Source: Pollutimonas sp963706785 (GTDB lineage: Bacteria; Pseudomonadota; Gammaproteobacteria; Burkholderiales; Burkholderiaceae_B). From it: a stretch of DNA of 64,000 nt. The stretch spans positions 1 through 64,000 of the forward strand of contig CAVPNJ010000008.1 in the NCBI GenBank assembly GCA_963706785.1. Direction: 5' to 3'. This document shows, in pieces, positions 9,539-17,798 of the stretch (position 1 is its first letter; every line of letters begins with the position of its first letter). The notes under the pieces are model-generated. The model did no database searches. It was given only the letters and a program-made list of their open reading frames with translations, and was not told the DNA's origin. A program made the translations under genes and the position numbers.

Positions 9539-10624
9539 TCAGGGACAGACTTCACTTACTGCAATATGTGCAGCATTCATGACGGGGTAATCGATATATC
9601 CTTTCGGCCCGTCGGTGTAGAACGTATTTGCATCCCAGGCGGCGAGCGCCGCCCCAGCACGCAAGCGCGCCACGAGATCAGGATTCGCTATAAATGCCTT
9701 ACCAAATGCCACGGCATCAGCTTCACCACATGATACGACCTGCTTTGCCATTGCACCGTCGTATTGTTCGTTCAAGATCACGGGACCTTCGAATGCGCGT
9801 TTCATGTCTGCGGTAAGGCTATCGTTGCCCGACGCTTCTCTGATAAACAAAAAAGCGATGCCACGGCTGCCAAGCTCATGAGCAACATGGCAAAAAATCG
9901 CGCGAGGGTCGGAATCCGACATAGAGTGGGCGCCACCGCGGGGCGACAAATGCACGCCAACGCGGCCAGCGCCCCAAATCCCTGTGCATTCGTCCACTAT
10001 TTCAAACAAAAGGCGAGCGCGATTTTTGACCGAACCGCCGTATTGATCATTTCGCTTATTTGTACCGTTCTGTAAGAACTGATCTATAAGATAACCGTTT
10101 CCAGCATGGACCTCGACTCCATCAAAGCCGGCTTCACGGGCATTACGCGCAGCCTCTGCAAAGTCCGCCACAATGCCGGCAATTTCCTCAGTGTGCAGGG
10201 CGCGCGGAACAACATACCCTCGGATTGGCCGCAGAAGACTGACGTGCCCTTCGCAAGCAATAGCGCTTGGCGCCACCGGCATTTCGCCATTGAGATATTC
10301 TGGATCGGACACCCGCCCTACGTGCCAAAGCTGCAGGAATATCTTGCCACCCTTGGCATGCACTGCTTCGGTTATGGTCCTCCAGCCTTCCACTTGTGCG
10401 CTATTCCAAATTCCGGGTGTATTAGGATACCCGACCCCTTGAGGCGAAACCGACGTTGCTTCTGAAAGAATCAGGCCTGCTGTTGCTCTTTGGCAGTAAT
10501 AGGTACGCATCAAATCATTAGGAACTCGACTTCTCGTCGAACGAGTGCGGGTCAATGGTGCCATTACAATCCTATTGCTTAATGTCACTGCACCCAGTTG
10601 AATCGGGTCAAACAAACTAGCCAT
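9539..10624 (-). CDS. nemA: Old Yellow Enzyme family alkene reductase
   Basis: An FMN-dependent, NAD(P)H-using oxidoreductase of the NemA/Old Yellow Enzyme class, which reduces activated alkenes and often nitro-compounds. The start MASLFDPIQLG is preferred over a methionine four codons upstream. The TIM-barrel landmarks are present: NRIVMAPLTRTRS near the N-terminus, QLWHVGRVS, and the active-site segment EVHAGNGYLIDQFLQ with the His, Asn and Tyr of the family, followed by NDQYGGS. The length (361 residues) is normal. The gene symbol is given by family resemblance and the physiological substrate is unknown. Confidence 0.85.
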   Translation of the reverse strand: MASLFDPIQLGAVTLSNRIVMAPLTRTRSTRSRVPNDLMRTYYCQRATAGLILSEATSVSPQGVGYPNTPGIWNSAQVEGWRTITEAVHAKGGKIFLQLWHVGRVSDPEYLNGEMPVAPSAIACEGHVSLLRPIRGYVVPRALHTEEIAGIVADFAEAARNAREAGFDGVEVHAGNGYLIDQFLQNGTNKRNDQYGGSVKNRARLLFEIVDECTGIWGAGRVGVHLSPRGGAHSMSDSDPRAIFCHVAHELGSRGIAFLFIREASGNDSLTADMKRAFEGPVILNEQYDGAMAKQVVSCGEADAVAFGKAFIANPDLVARLRAGAALAAWDANTFYTDGPKGYIDYPVMNAAHIAVSEVCP

Positions 10625-10798
10625 ATTTAATACCACTATTCAAATCGAGGTTGAACCTAATACATTAGTCTGCACGAAAACTGAAAAGCCTGTCGAGATA
10701 AACGTAATTCCGTAAGGGTTTTTACCAGAATTTGCGTTAAGCTACCATTCGGCGATGGTATTGATTGCGCCGCCAGGAGTGCTACCCAAGGAATCTGA

Positions 10799-11452
10799 AT
10801 GGGACAATTTGCTGTAATCGGTCTCGGCCGTTTTGGTTCGGCGGCCTCGCTAGAACTTATGAAAATGGGACACTCCGTGTTGGGCGTCGACACGGACGGC
10901 AAAATTGTAAAGAAACTCGCGGATGAGTTGACTCACGCAGTAATTGCCGATGTAACCGACCGTGGCGCGCTCGAAGAACTAGGCCTCAATAACTACGACG
11001 TTGTGCTGGTGGCTATAGGCGAAGAGATCCAGGCCAGCTTGTTATGCGTGGTTCATCTCAAGTCTTTAGGTGTTCAAACTGTTTGGGTAAAGGCGTCCTC
11101 CCACGCTCAACATTTAATCTTGAGTAAGTTAGGGGTGACACGAATCGTGCATCCTGAAGAAGAAATGGGTATACGGATAGCACAAGCGCTTAGTTACCCC
11201 ATGGTGAACGATTACATCTCGATCGGCAACGGAGAGTTCGTTGTTGAAATTGACGTCAGCGAGCACCTGAATGGCGTCCCTCTGGGCGATATCCTGAACA
11301 ATCAGCCGGACACCATTCACGTCTTGTTGATCAAGCGCAAAACTGACATCACGATCCATCCTGACCGCGATTTCATTCTCCATGCCAAAGACGTTCTCGT
11401 TATGCTCGGACAACTAAGTACTTTAAAAACAATTGCTCCCAAACTAGTCTAG
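10799..11452 (+). CDS. ktrA: Potassium uptake regulatory subunit (KtrA/TrkA type)
   Basis: A 217-residue cytoplasmic RCK protein that gates the membrane subunit encoded next door. The N-terminal Rossmann motif GLGRFGSAASLELMKMG (about residues 8-24) ends in an acidic VDTD that contacts the nucleotide. The C-terminal RCK_C half runs from about residue 135. A single RCK domain of this size is typical of KtrA/KtrC rather than of the duplicated TrkA of enterobacteria. The stop is followed two bases later by the ATG of the membrane subunit, so the two are translationally linked. Confidence 0.9.
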   Translation: MGQFAVIGLGRFGSAASLELMKMGHSVLGVDTDGKIVKKLADELTHAVIADVTDRGALEELGLNNYDVVLVAIGEEIQASLLCVVHLKSLGVQTVWVKASSHAQHLILSKLGVTRIVHPEEEMGIRIAQALSYPMVNDYISIGNGEFVVEIDVSEHLNGVPLGDILNNQPDTIHVLLIKRKTDITIHPDRDFILHAKDVLVMLGQLSTLKTIAPKLV

Positions 11453-11454
11453 CC

Positions 11455-12822
11455 ATGCGTAATTGGCATCCTTTATATACCTATCAATCTTATAAGCGAA
11501 TCAAACGAACGGGACTGCTGCGAGCAAGTCCACCGGTGGTACTGGCAGCGGGTTTTTTCGCGTTAATCCTCTTGGGTACGGCCCTGCTTTCACTCCCGGC
11601 GGCAACCCATCATCCAATAAGCGTGTTTAACGCTTTTTTCATGGCCACCTCTGCCGTCACGGTATCGGGGCTTGCCGTGATCGATCCAGCGACAGTACTT
11701 ACCCATTTCGGGCAGATCACTTTAATAACGCTTGTCCAGTTGGGCGGATTAGGGTTTGTTACCTTCGCCGTCGTCTCCGCCATTACCTTGGGTAAACGCA
11801 TGAGTTTGACGCATCAGGCGCTTGCGCTCGAGGCCTTGAACCAGACGAGCGTATCAAAAATTCAACATAACGCTTTTCTTGTTTTCAGAACATCGTTGGC
11901 GATAGAAGCCGTCGCCGCTACCATTCTGACATTGTGGTGGTGGCGCGAATACCCTTTCGTCACGGCTTTGTACCGGGCAATTTTTCATGCCATCGCCGCC
12001 TTTAATAATTCGGGCTTTTCGCTTTTTCCTTTTAGTCTTAAGGGATTCGTGGATGACCCTGTAACTATCACCGTCATATCGACCCTGATCATTCTTGGGG
12101 GAATAGGATTTACAGTACTGGGTGATATCGGCCATAAGAAAACCTGGTCCAGGCTTTTGCCCTACACCAGACTCGTACTGCTAGGTACTCTGGTGCTAAA
12201 CCTAGCGGGCTTCTTTGCCATCTGGGCTATGGAATTCACCAATGCGAACACTCTGGGCGATCTGGCCCTGCACGGACAGGCTTTGGCGGCGTGGATGCAA
12301 AGCGTGACCTCCCGGACGGCAGGTTTCACAACCATAGATATCACCCAATTGCGAGACAGCTCTACCCTTGTCGTCATACTGCTGATGTTTATCGGCGGAG
12401 GCTCTTTGAGTACGGCCAGCGGGATCAAGATCGGCACCTTCATCGTGCTTTTGGCTGCCGTGTATTCCTATATCTTCCATAAGAAAGAAGTCGTACTGTT
12501 CAAGCGCTCTATTTCTCCAGAGACGATTCAAAAATCCCTCGCCCTCCTGCTCGTCACGACCGCGCTTGCTTTCGGCGGTACGTTACTTATGACGATATTC
12601 GAAGACATACCCTTTATCAGCATTTTGTTTGAAGTGGTTTCCGCCCTAAGCACTGCCGGCATGAGTCGCGATCTAACGCCGCATTTATCATGGCCAAGCC
12701 AGGCGCTTCTCACGGCCCTTATGTTCGCCGGAAGACTAGGTCCATTGACCCTTGTCTACAGCCTAGCGACCCAGAAACGCAGCCGCGTCCGCTATCCAGA
12801 GGCTGACTTCCAGGTTGGCTAA
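11455..12822 (+). CDS. ktrB: Potassium transporter membrane subunit (KtrB/TrkH family)
   Basis: A 455-residue inner-membrane K+ translocating subunit with the four-fold MPM repeat of the Trk/Ktr/HKT superfamily. Pore-loop segments are visible as ATSAVTVSGLAV, FNNSGFSLFP, TSRTAGFTTID and LSTAGMSRDL, each with the conserved selectivity-filter glycine. It is the second gene of a two-gene operon with ktrA. The length fits KtrB. The C-terminus ends about 110 bases before tRNA-Pro. Confidence 0.92.
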   Translation: MRNWHPLYTYQSYKRIKRTGLLRASPPVVLAAGFFALILLGTALLSLPAATHHPISVFNAFFMATSAVTVSGLAVIDPATVLTHFGQITLITLVQLGGLGFVTFAVVSAITLGKRMSLTHQALALEALNQTSVSKIQHNAFLVFRTSLAIEAVAATILTLWWWREYPFVTALYRAIFHAIAAFNNSGFSLFPFSLKGFVDDPVTITVISTLIILGGIGFTVLGDIGHKKTWSRLLPYTRLVLLGTLVLNLAGFFAIWAMEFTNANTLGDLALHGQALAAWMQSVTSRTAGFTTIDITQLRDSSTLVVILLMFIGGGSLSTASGIKIGTFIVLLAAVYSYIFHKKEVVLFKRSISPETIQKSLALLLVTTALAFGGTLLMTIFEDIPFISILFEVVSALSTAGMSRDLTPHLSWPSQALLTALMFAGRLGPLTLVYSLATQKRSRVRYPEADFQVG

Positions 12823-12932
12823 CGCATATGCTTGCCACAAAATAAATAGAAACTGAATTTGTGCTAGAATTTCGTTCTTCGCTGGATGTAAACTATTTTC
12901 CAGTGAATGGCCGAAATAACGGCCGGTAATTC

Positions 12933-13010
<78 letters not shown>

Positions 13011-13018
13011 ATCAAATC

Positions 13019-13058
13019 AAGGGGTTAGCTGATTATTTGGCTAACCCCTTGTTCTATT
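13019..13058 (+). terminator. Intrinsic terminator after tRNA-Pro
   Basis: A perfect 11-bp inverted repeat, AAGGGGTTAGC at 13019-13029 and GCTAACCCCTT at 13040-13050, is followed by a moderately T-rich tail (GTTCTATTCT). It sits nine bases behind the tRNA and is the obvious end of its transcript. Confidence 0.75.
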
Positions 13059-13357
13059 CTAGGCACCCAAGCTCCTTTTCCCCACGTCTGCCCCACCTCT
13101 TTCTTCCGTACCCGGAATAGCGGTCGGTAAACATACTGCGCATCGCCTGGCAATTAAAAAGCCTGAAAATAGCAACGGCCACACTATGGTTGATGAACTC
13201 GCGAGCATTTCTTCCTTGGGTTCCGGTGTGCCGGACGTGATGATTAGCGTCGCGCATGCCCAATAAGGCCGCGCGGGAACGTTGCGGGAAAGTCCGTGGG
13301 CCTTCAGACATGGCAATCAAAGTTCGGCGAAATCGGCGTGGCTTTGCTTTCGCCGAA
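13059..13357. other. No recognised gene
   Basis: Open frames exist on the minus strand here but none resembles a known family and none has a good ribosome binding site. The stretch lies between the tRNA-Pro terminator and the cupin gene. No integrase remnant or duplicated tRNA end was found. Confidence 0.5.
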
Positions 13358-13687
13358 TTAATCAACGATAAACAATTTCGCACCCGTCGTAGTCGACGAG
13401 CGATGCGGCTCGGCCTGATCCGCCACTTGATAGCTCATGCCCGGCTTAAGTACAAACTTGCGACCGTCTTCAAGCTCAGTGAGCAATTCGCCTTCCAAAC
13501 AATACAAAACGTGCCCTTTGCTGCACCAATGATCGGCGAGATAGCCAGCTGAATACTCTACGATTCGTACACGGATTTCTCCGAAATACTGCGTGCGCCA
13601 GGTCGCTTGACCAGCGTCACCAAAATGTACCGTTGCTTCAATTTCTTCCCATTCGGTAACTCCGAAAGGGATACCATGCATTTCCAT
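13358..13687 (-). CDS. Cupin-fold protein (DHCW-motif type)
   Basis: A 109-residue small cupin. The segment YLADHWCSKGHVLYCLEG near residues 49-66 carries the His/Cys/His pattern of the DHCW-motif cupin group, followed by ELEDGRKFVLKPGMSYQV, the second cupin strand pair. Such proteins usually bind a metal ion; no enzymatic role is established for this group. The first of two close methionines is taken as start; the Shine-Dalgarno match is weak. Confidence 0.75.
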   Translation of the reverse strand: MEMHGIPFGVTEWEEIEATVHFGDAGQATWRTQYFGEIRVRIVEYSAGYLADHWCSKGHVLYCLEGELLTELEDGRKFVLKPGMSYQVADQAEPHRSSTTTGAKLFIVD

Positions 13688-14323
13688 AAGTGTTGGTGTT
13701 CCGAAAAAGACTTAAGGCGAGATAAATATAACAACTTATAGTCATCAAGCGGCAGATACGCAATAGCTGTGGCCGACCAGCCAGCATTCATAACAACGTC
13801 GGCCGTTCCCTTACTCCATAGGCCTTGCGCTCAGCCGGATTTTCAGCGCACCGCTTAGGCGATTAACGTGTCCAGCCAACCACAAAGTCTGAATCAGCCC
13901 ACAGCGAACCCTCGTTTGGATCGGCCGTCATTCATATGTACAACCCGACAGTACAAGCATTAAATGAATTGTATACAACGGTCCTGCAGTTAGTCACAGG
14001 CAGATACGGCGACGCGCAGTGAACCTCTACCACTGTCTCCCAATGCTTTCTCGGTCACTCACCCTGGCTACCGCCATTCGGCCTAACAAGGGTTGCTACT
14101 CCCAGACGTAAAGCGGATCCGGCCGTAGGCTGTATTCCGCATGTCTCGATCAGCGTAGGACCTTAAGATATCCCCATGCATTTCGTTTCTTCCGTTAAGA
14201 AAAGAATCAGATGCGTAACAAGAAGAAGCGGGGAAAAAAGACCAATAAAGAACTGGCACGGTACACCCCGCCGCAACAACCAACTAAAAATCAATAACGC
14301 GAATACGGCTGGGAGAGGATTAG
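13688..14323. other. Long intergenic region upstream of the curli operon
   Basis: A 636-base gap between the cupin gene (minus) and csgE (plus). No convincing gene is seen; a 66-codon minus-strand frame at 14083-14283 has no family resemblance. The gap presumably contains the curli promoter and regulator sites. A TTGTATACAA palindrome is near 13971-13980. The end of the region carries GGGAGAGG, the csgE ribosome binding site. Confidence 0.5.
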
Positions 14324-14857
14324 ATGCGTTTGTTCGAGGTGACCCTGGCGGGGTCTATTGCCCTTGCGCTGTGTAGCAATATCGCTTATGGCGCGACCAC
14401 CCCGGCGAACGGGGACGTACCCGAGCAAGTGACAGCGCGGGAACGCCCGATGCCTAAACCGCGGGTCAATGGTGCCGCCCGGGCCCACAGCATACCGGGG
14501 CTCATTGATTCCAGAAAGAACGTTTTCGATGATCCCCTTACTGGTGTTGTTGTGAACCGCACCATAACAGTCCTCGGCAAAGATTTTTACCAATACTTTA
14601 CCGCCCGTTGGCGCGAAAAAGACGTCGGCAGCAAGTTCACAATTTCGATCCATGAACGGCCGTCGGCACGATTCGGTAGTGAGATATGGGTGCAATTCCG
14701 TCAGAAACGCATGTTCCATACCTTTTTGCCTCCAGCCCGCGCAGCAACCAAGAAGATCGGTGCCATGGCGGTAGAAACGGTTTATCAAAATATCAATAAC
14801 AGCGAAGTCGAACGCATTATGGTCAAAAGCCCTGATCTTGGGCCTGAGGAGATGTAA
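14324..14857 (+). CDS. csgE: Curli production component CsgE
   Basis: A 177-residue periplasmic CsgE. In curli systems it caps the CsgG pore and guides subunits into it. A signal peptide spans about residues 1-23 (cleavage near AYGA). The CsgE core appears as DPLTGVVVNRTITVLGKDFY and FTISIHERPSARFGSEIWV, which match the family blocks. A polar linker of about 40 residues between signal and core makes it longer than the E. coli protein (about 129 residues). GGGAGAGG precedes the ATG. The TAA stop abuts the csgF ATG directly. Confidence 0.9.
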   Translation: MRLFEVTLAGSIALALCSNIAYGATTPANGDVPEQVTARERPMPKPRVNGAARAHSIPGLIDSRKNVFDDPLTGVVVNRTITVLGKDFYQYFTARWREKDVGSKFTISIHERPSARFGSEIWVQFRQKRMFHTFLPPARAATKKIGAMAVETVYQNINNSEVERIMVKSPDLGPEEM

Positions 14858-15322
14858 ATGAAAAGAGCAATCGTGTCAAAGAAAAATGAATATCGTCTGC
14901 GTAGCGCGCTGTTTATTGCGTCATGGGCACTGGCTAGCCAAGCGGCAGCGACCGAATTGGTCTACTACCCGCTGAATCCTTCATTTGGTGGCAGCCCTCT
15001 GAACGGATCGGTCCTATTGAATTCGGCTTTGGCTACGAATAAGCATACCGCTCCCGATATGGCAGGAGAGGAATTCAAAGAAAAGACCCCGGCGCAATTG
15101 CTCAATGATTCCATTGAGCGGAATGTCATAGGCCGGCTATCTATGGCGGCCAGTTCGCAGATCTTAGATGCCAACGGAAACTTCATCCCCGGTCGGCTGG
15201 AGACAACGAATTTCGTCATTAATGTTGTGGTGTCGGGTTCGAACCCGAATGATCTCACCGTTACGACAACCGACAAGCTAACGGGCGCTTCCACGATCTT
15301 CCATGTGAGTAATCCAGCATGA
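14858..15322 (+). CDS. csgF: Curli production component CsgF
   Basis: A 154-residue CsgF, which docks on the outer face of CsgG and anchors the nucleator to the cell surface. The signal peptide ends near SQAAATE (about residue 31). The mature N-terminus TELVYYPLNPSFGGSPLNG is the family signature that inserts into the CsgG channel. The C-terminal half contains a predicted beta domain. It starts on the base after the csgE stop, and its own TGA overlaps the csgG ATG (ATGA), so csgE-F-G are translationally coupled. Confidence 0.93.
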   Translation: MKRAIVSKKNEYRLRSALFIASWALASQAAATELVYYPLNPSFGGSPLNGSVLLNSALATNKHTAPDMAGEEFKEKTPAQLLNDSIERNVIGRLSMAASSQILDANGNFIPGRLETTNFVINVVVSGSNPNDLTVTTTDKLTGASTIFHVSNPA

Positions 15323-16257
15323 AATGCGATGATAAAAATAACAACAGGTATCCCCGCATTGTGCGAACAGGTATAGCCATGATCGTATGCGGATTGTTGG
15401 GCGCATGTGCTGTTCCTGGTACACCCGTTCCGGTGACCGTCGCAGCGACACTGACGCCCCCCACTCCTTCGTCGCACGACTTACGCAAGCTGCCGCCGCC
15501 CAAAGGCAAGGTAGTGGTCGCGGTTTACGGATTTCGGGATCAAACCGGTCAGTATAAGCCCCAGCCCGACAGTTCGTTTTCGACATCGGTGACGCAAGGT
15601 GCGGCGTCCATGCTGGTTAAAGCCTTGAAAGAATCCGGATGGTTCACGCCGGTAGAACGGGAGAGCTTACAAGAGCTGTTAACCGAACGACGGATTGTTC
15701 GAGCCTTGGACGGATCACAAAGCAAAGACGCCCCGGAAATAAGCATCCCCGCTCTAGTACCAGCATCCGTACTGATAGATGGAGGAATCATTTCATACGA
15801 AAGCAATGTGCGAACCGGCGGCCTGGGGGCACGATTCTTGGGGGTAGGACTCTCGACTCAATACCGCATGGACCAGGTGACTATCGGTTTGCGAAGCGTC
15901 GATATTAGAACAGGCCAGGTACTACAGACAGTATCCACTACGAAGACTATTTACTCTTATGAAGTTCGTCCCAGCGTTTATAAATTCGTGAATTTCAAAG
16001 ACCTACTGGAAATCGAGGCGGGCGTTACCGGCAACGAGCCTGCGCAACTGTGTGTAAAGGAAGCCATAGAAGCAGCAGTACTTCACCTGACCGTTCAGGG
16101 CCTGAAAGACAGGAACTGGGTGCTGAAGAACGAAAGCGATTGGAACTTGCCGATCATCCAGAATTATTTACAAGAAGAAACCAGCTACGCACGTCATCCA
16201 ATAGCTGATCCGACTGCTGATACCAACAAAACCGCCGCGGTTGCTGTTTCAAGTTGA
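15319..16257 (+). CDS. csgG: Curli secretion channel lipoprotein CsgG
   Basis: A 312-residue outer-membrane lipoprotein forming the nonameric curli export pore. The lipobox LLGAC (Cys about residue 30) follows a hydrophobic signal with an unusually polar, basic 16-residue lead. Family blocks seen are VVVAVYGFRDQTGQYKP, SMLVKALKESGWFTPVERE, DGGIISYESNVRTGGLGARF, VDIRTGQVLQTVSTTKTIYS and ALCVKEAIEAAV-like QLCVKEAIEAAVLHL. The protein is about 35 residues longer than E. coli CsgG, mostly at the C-terminal tail. The start overlaps the csgF stop by four bases. Confidence 0.95.
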   Translation: MKCDDKNNNRYPRIVRTGIAMIVCGLLGACAVPGTPVPVTVAATLTPPTPSSHDLRKLPPPKGKVVVAVYGFRDQTGQYKPQPDSSFSTSVTQGAASMLVKALKESGWFTPVERESLQELLTERRIVRALDGSQSKDAPEISIPALVPASVLIDGGIISYESNVRTGGLGARFLGVGLSTQYRMDQVTIGLRSVDIRTGQVLQTVSTTKTIYSYEVRPSVYKFVNFKDLLEIEAGVTGNEPAQLCVKEAIEAAVLHLTVQGLKDRNWVLKNESDWNLPIIQNYLQEETSYARHPIADPTADTNKTAAVAVSS

Positions 16258-16358
16258 ATATCCCCTGCTCGAAACGAGCGACGTTGTACGGAAATCCGGT
16301 TCCAAAGACCGCCGGATTGAATTCAAGAAGTGTGGTCTTTATTTTGAGGAGAAACATA

Positions 16359-17054
16359 ATGAGCATAAAACTGTCTGCAATCGCCCTGGGCATCACGCTG
16401 GCCTATGGAGCCACTGCTGCCTTAGCCGCGGACGAAGCAACAATTACGCAAAGTGGCTGGTTTAACAACGCCAATATTCAGCAATATGACGGCGATTTGG
16501 GAGTCGCAAGAATCACGCAAAATGGAGTCGGCAACGACGCAGCCATCACGCAAGATTTTGTTGCCGTCGGCCACGCAGAGATTACCCAAACCGCCAATTT
16601 CGGAACGGCTAGAATTAATCAAAGTGCCCGGCACACGAGCAACGGTAATGGTAATGGTTGGGGCAAAGGCCATGGCCACGGGAATGGAAACGGAGGCAGG
16701 GAGCACAGCAGCTATCAAACTGCTTCCATTAACCAGACTTCTGGCTGGAACAACGATGCCTGGATAACACAAACAGGCAGTAACGTCGATGCGGGCATCA
16801 ACCAGGCCGGCATAGGCAACGAAGCAAATATCGTCCAGCATGGCACGGGGAATGCATTTGACCGTGCAACCATCACTCAGATCGGCATGTATAACGACGG
16901 CACTATTACCCAGACCGGCACTAATTTGCTCGCCGAGATCAATCAAGCCGGTGTACGACAAACTGCCACTATTAATCAAAGCGGCGCAAACAAGATCGCA
17001 ACGATTACGCAGTCAAGTGGATACCGCAATACTGCATACATCACGCAGCGATAG
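16359..17054 (+). CDS. Curlin subunit with interrupted repeats (CsgB/CsgA-like)
   Basis: A 231-residue secreted amyloid subunit. The start MSIKLSAIALG is chosen because GAGGAG lies just before it and a clean signal peptide follows (cleavage about Ala23, AALA/ADEA). The mature chain has about eight curlin repeats of 22-25 residues in the pattern [ST]I-[TN]-Q-x-G-x-x-N-x-A-x-I-x-Q, starting near residues 28, 51, 74, 123, 146, 171, 193 and 215. The third repeat is interrupted at about residues 90-118 by an insert rich in Gly, Asn and His (NGWGKGHGHGNGNGG). The last repeat is short and ends AYITQR, like the E. coli nucleator CsgB (VTQR) and unlike CsgA. No second curlin gene is in the window, so it may combine both roles. 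Confidence 0.88.
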   Translation: MSIKLSAIALGITLAYGATAALAADEATITQSGWFNNANIQQYDGDLGVARITQNGVGNDAAITQDFVAVGHAEITQTANFGTARINQSARHTSNGNGNGWGKGHGHGNGNGGREHSSYQTASINQTSGWNNDAWITQTGSNVDAGINQAGIGNEANIVQHGTGNAFDRATITQIGMYNDGTITQTGTNLLAEINQAGVRQTATINQSGANKIATITQSSGYRNTAYITQR

Positions 17055-17199
17055 TTTAAAGCGACATGAATCCGTAGCACTTTGAGGGTCACGAATAGGT
17101 ACAACACTTGCTCGTGACCGATGTAAACGATTGCACGACGTTCACCGCAAGGAAATGTTGTGCAATCGCCACAAACCGTCTAACTTATGGGGGAACAGC

Positions 17200-17508
17200 A
17201 TGACCGCAGACAACGATATACAGGTGTGGCTCGAGACTTTTGCCAAAACCCAACCGACCGTCATCGTGCCGTACGTAAAAAGTAGTGAGAATACGACACT
17301 GCGTTATAAGGTGCGCACTATCAAAGAAGGGGACAGTGGTAAGTCGGTCATGGGACAGGGCGGCGTAGTGAGCACTGTGGCCAATACACCTGTTGCCCTC
17401 TCGAGAATGTCGTTGAATCGTTCCCCAAATGATCAGTGCACGATTGACTTAGTCTTGTCCGAATCTGGGTCGCCGGACCGAAGTTACCATTTCGATTGCC
17501 CAAATTAG
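17200..17508 (+). CDS. csgH: CsgH-like curli chaperone/inhibitor
   Basis: A 102-residue protein resembling the CsgH/CsgC group, small beta-sandwich proteins that keep curlin from forming amyloid in the periplasm. The resemblance lies in the pattern YKVRTIKEGDSGKSVMGQGG followed by TPVALSRMSLN and CTIDLVLSESG. Two cysteines (near residues 80 and 100) could pair. The start ATG at 17200 follows GGGGGAA. Oddly, no signal peptide is present in this reading or in the short in-frame extension upstream. The identity rests on weak pattern matching plus position behind the curlin gene. Confidence 0.6.
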   Translation: MTADNDIQVWLETFAKTQPTVIVPYVKSSENTTLRYKVRTIKEGDSGKSVMGQGGVVSTVANTPVALSRMSLNRSPNDQCTIDLVLSESGSPDRSYHFDCPN

Positions 17509-17798
17509 ACGAGTACTAAATAATTTAACCAGTTAGGGTAAAGACTTACGAGACAATACTAAAGTAAATGAACACTTGCATATTGTGTCTAGTACCCATA
17601 CCATATAAAACGTAATGATTCAGATGAATCATTTTGTTTCGCCAGGTGCGAGACTTGACAGTTGGCTGAATATACTGCGCTAAGTCGTAGATGTTGATTG
17701 CCCTGTTGTAACGCAGTGAAGGGCAGTAAAGCTCTGGGACATTAAGCAGGCATTTTGGCCTCCTATCGACGCTCGCAGCGCCGAATTTAGGAAAAAGA

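Noticed and set aside
14230..14290. GGCACGGTACACC resembling a sigma-54 promoter before csgE
   Set aside because: The GC element is not at the required ten-base distance from the GG.
16422..16979. 185-codon minus-strand frame opposite the curlin gene
   Set aside because: Mirror of the curlin repeats; no start signal, and the plus-strand gene has signal peptide, ribosome binding site and operon context.
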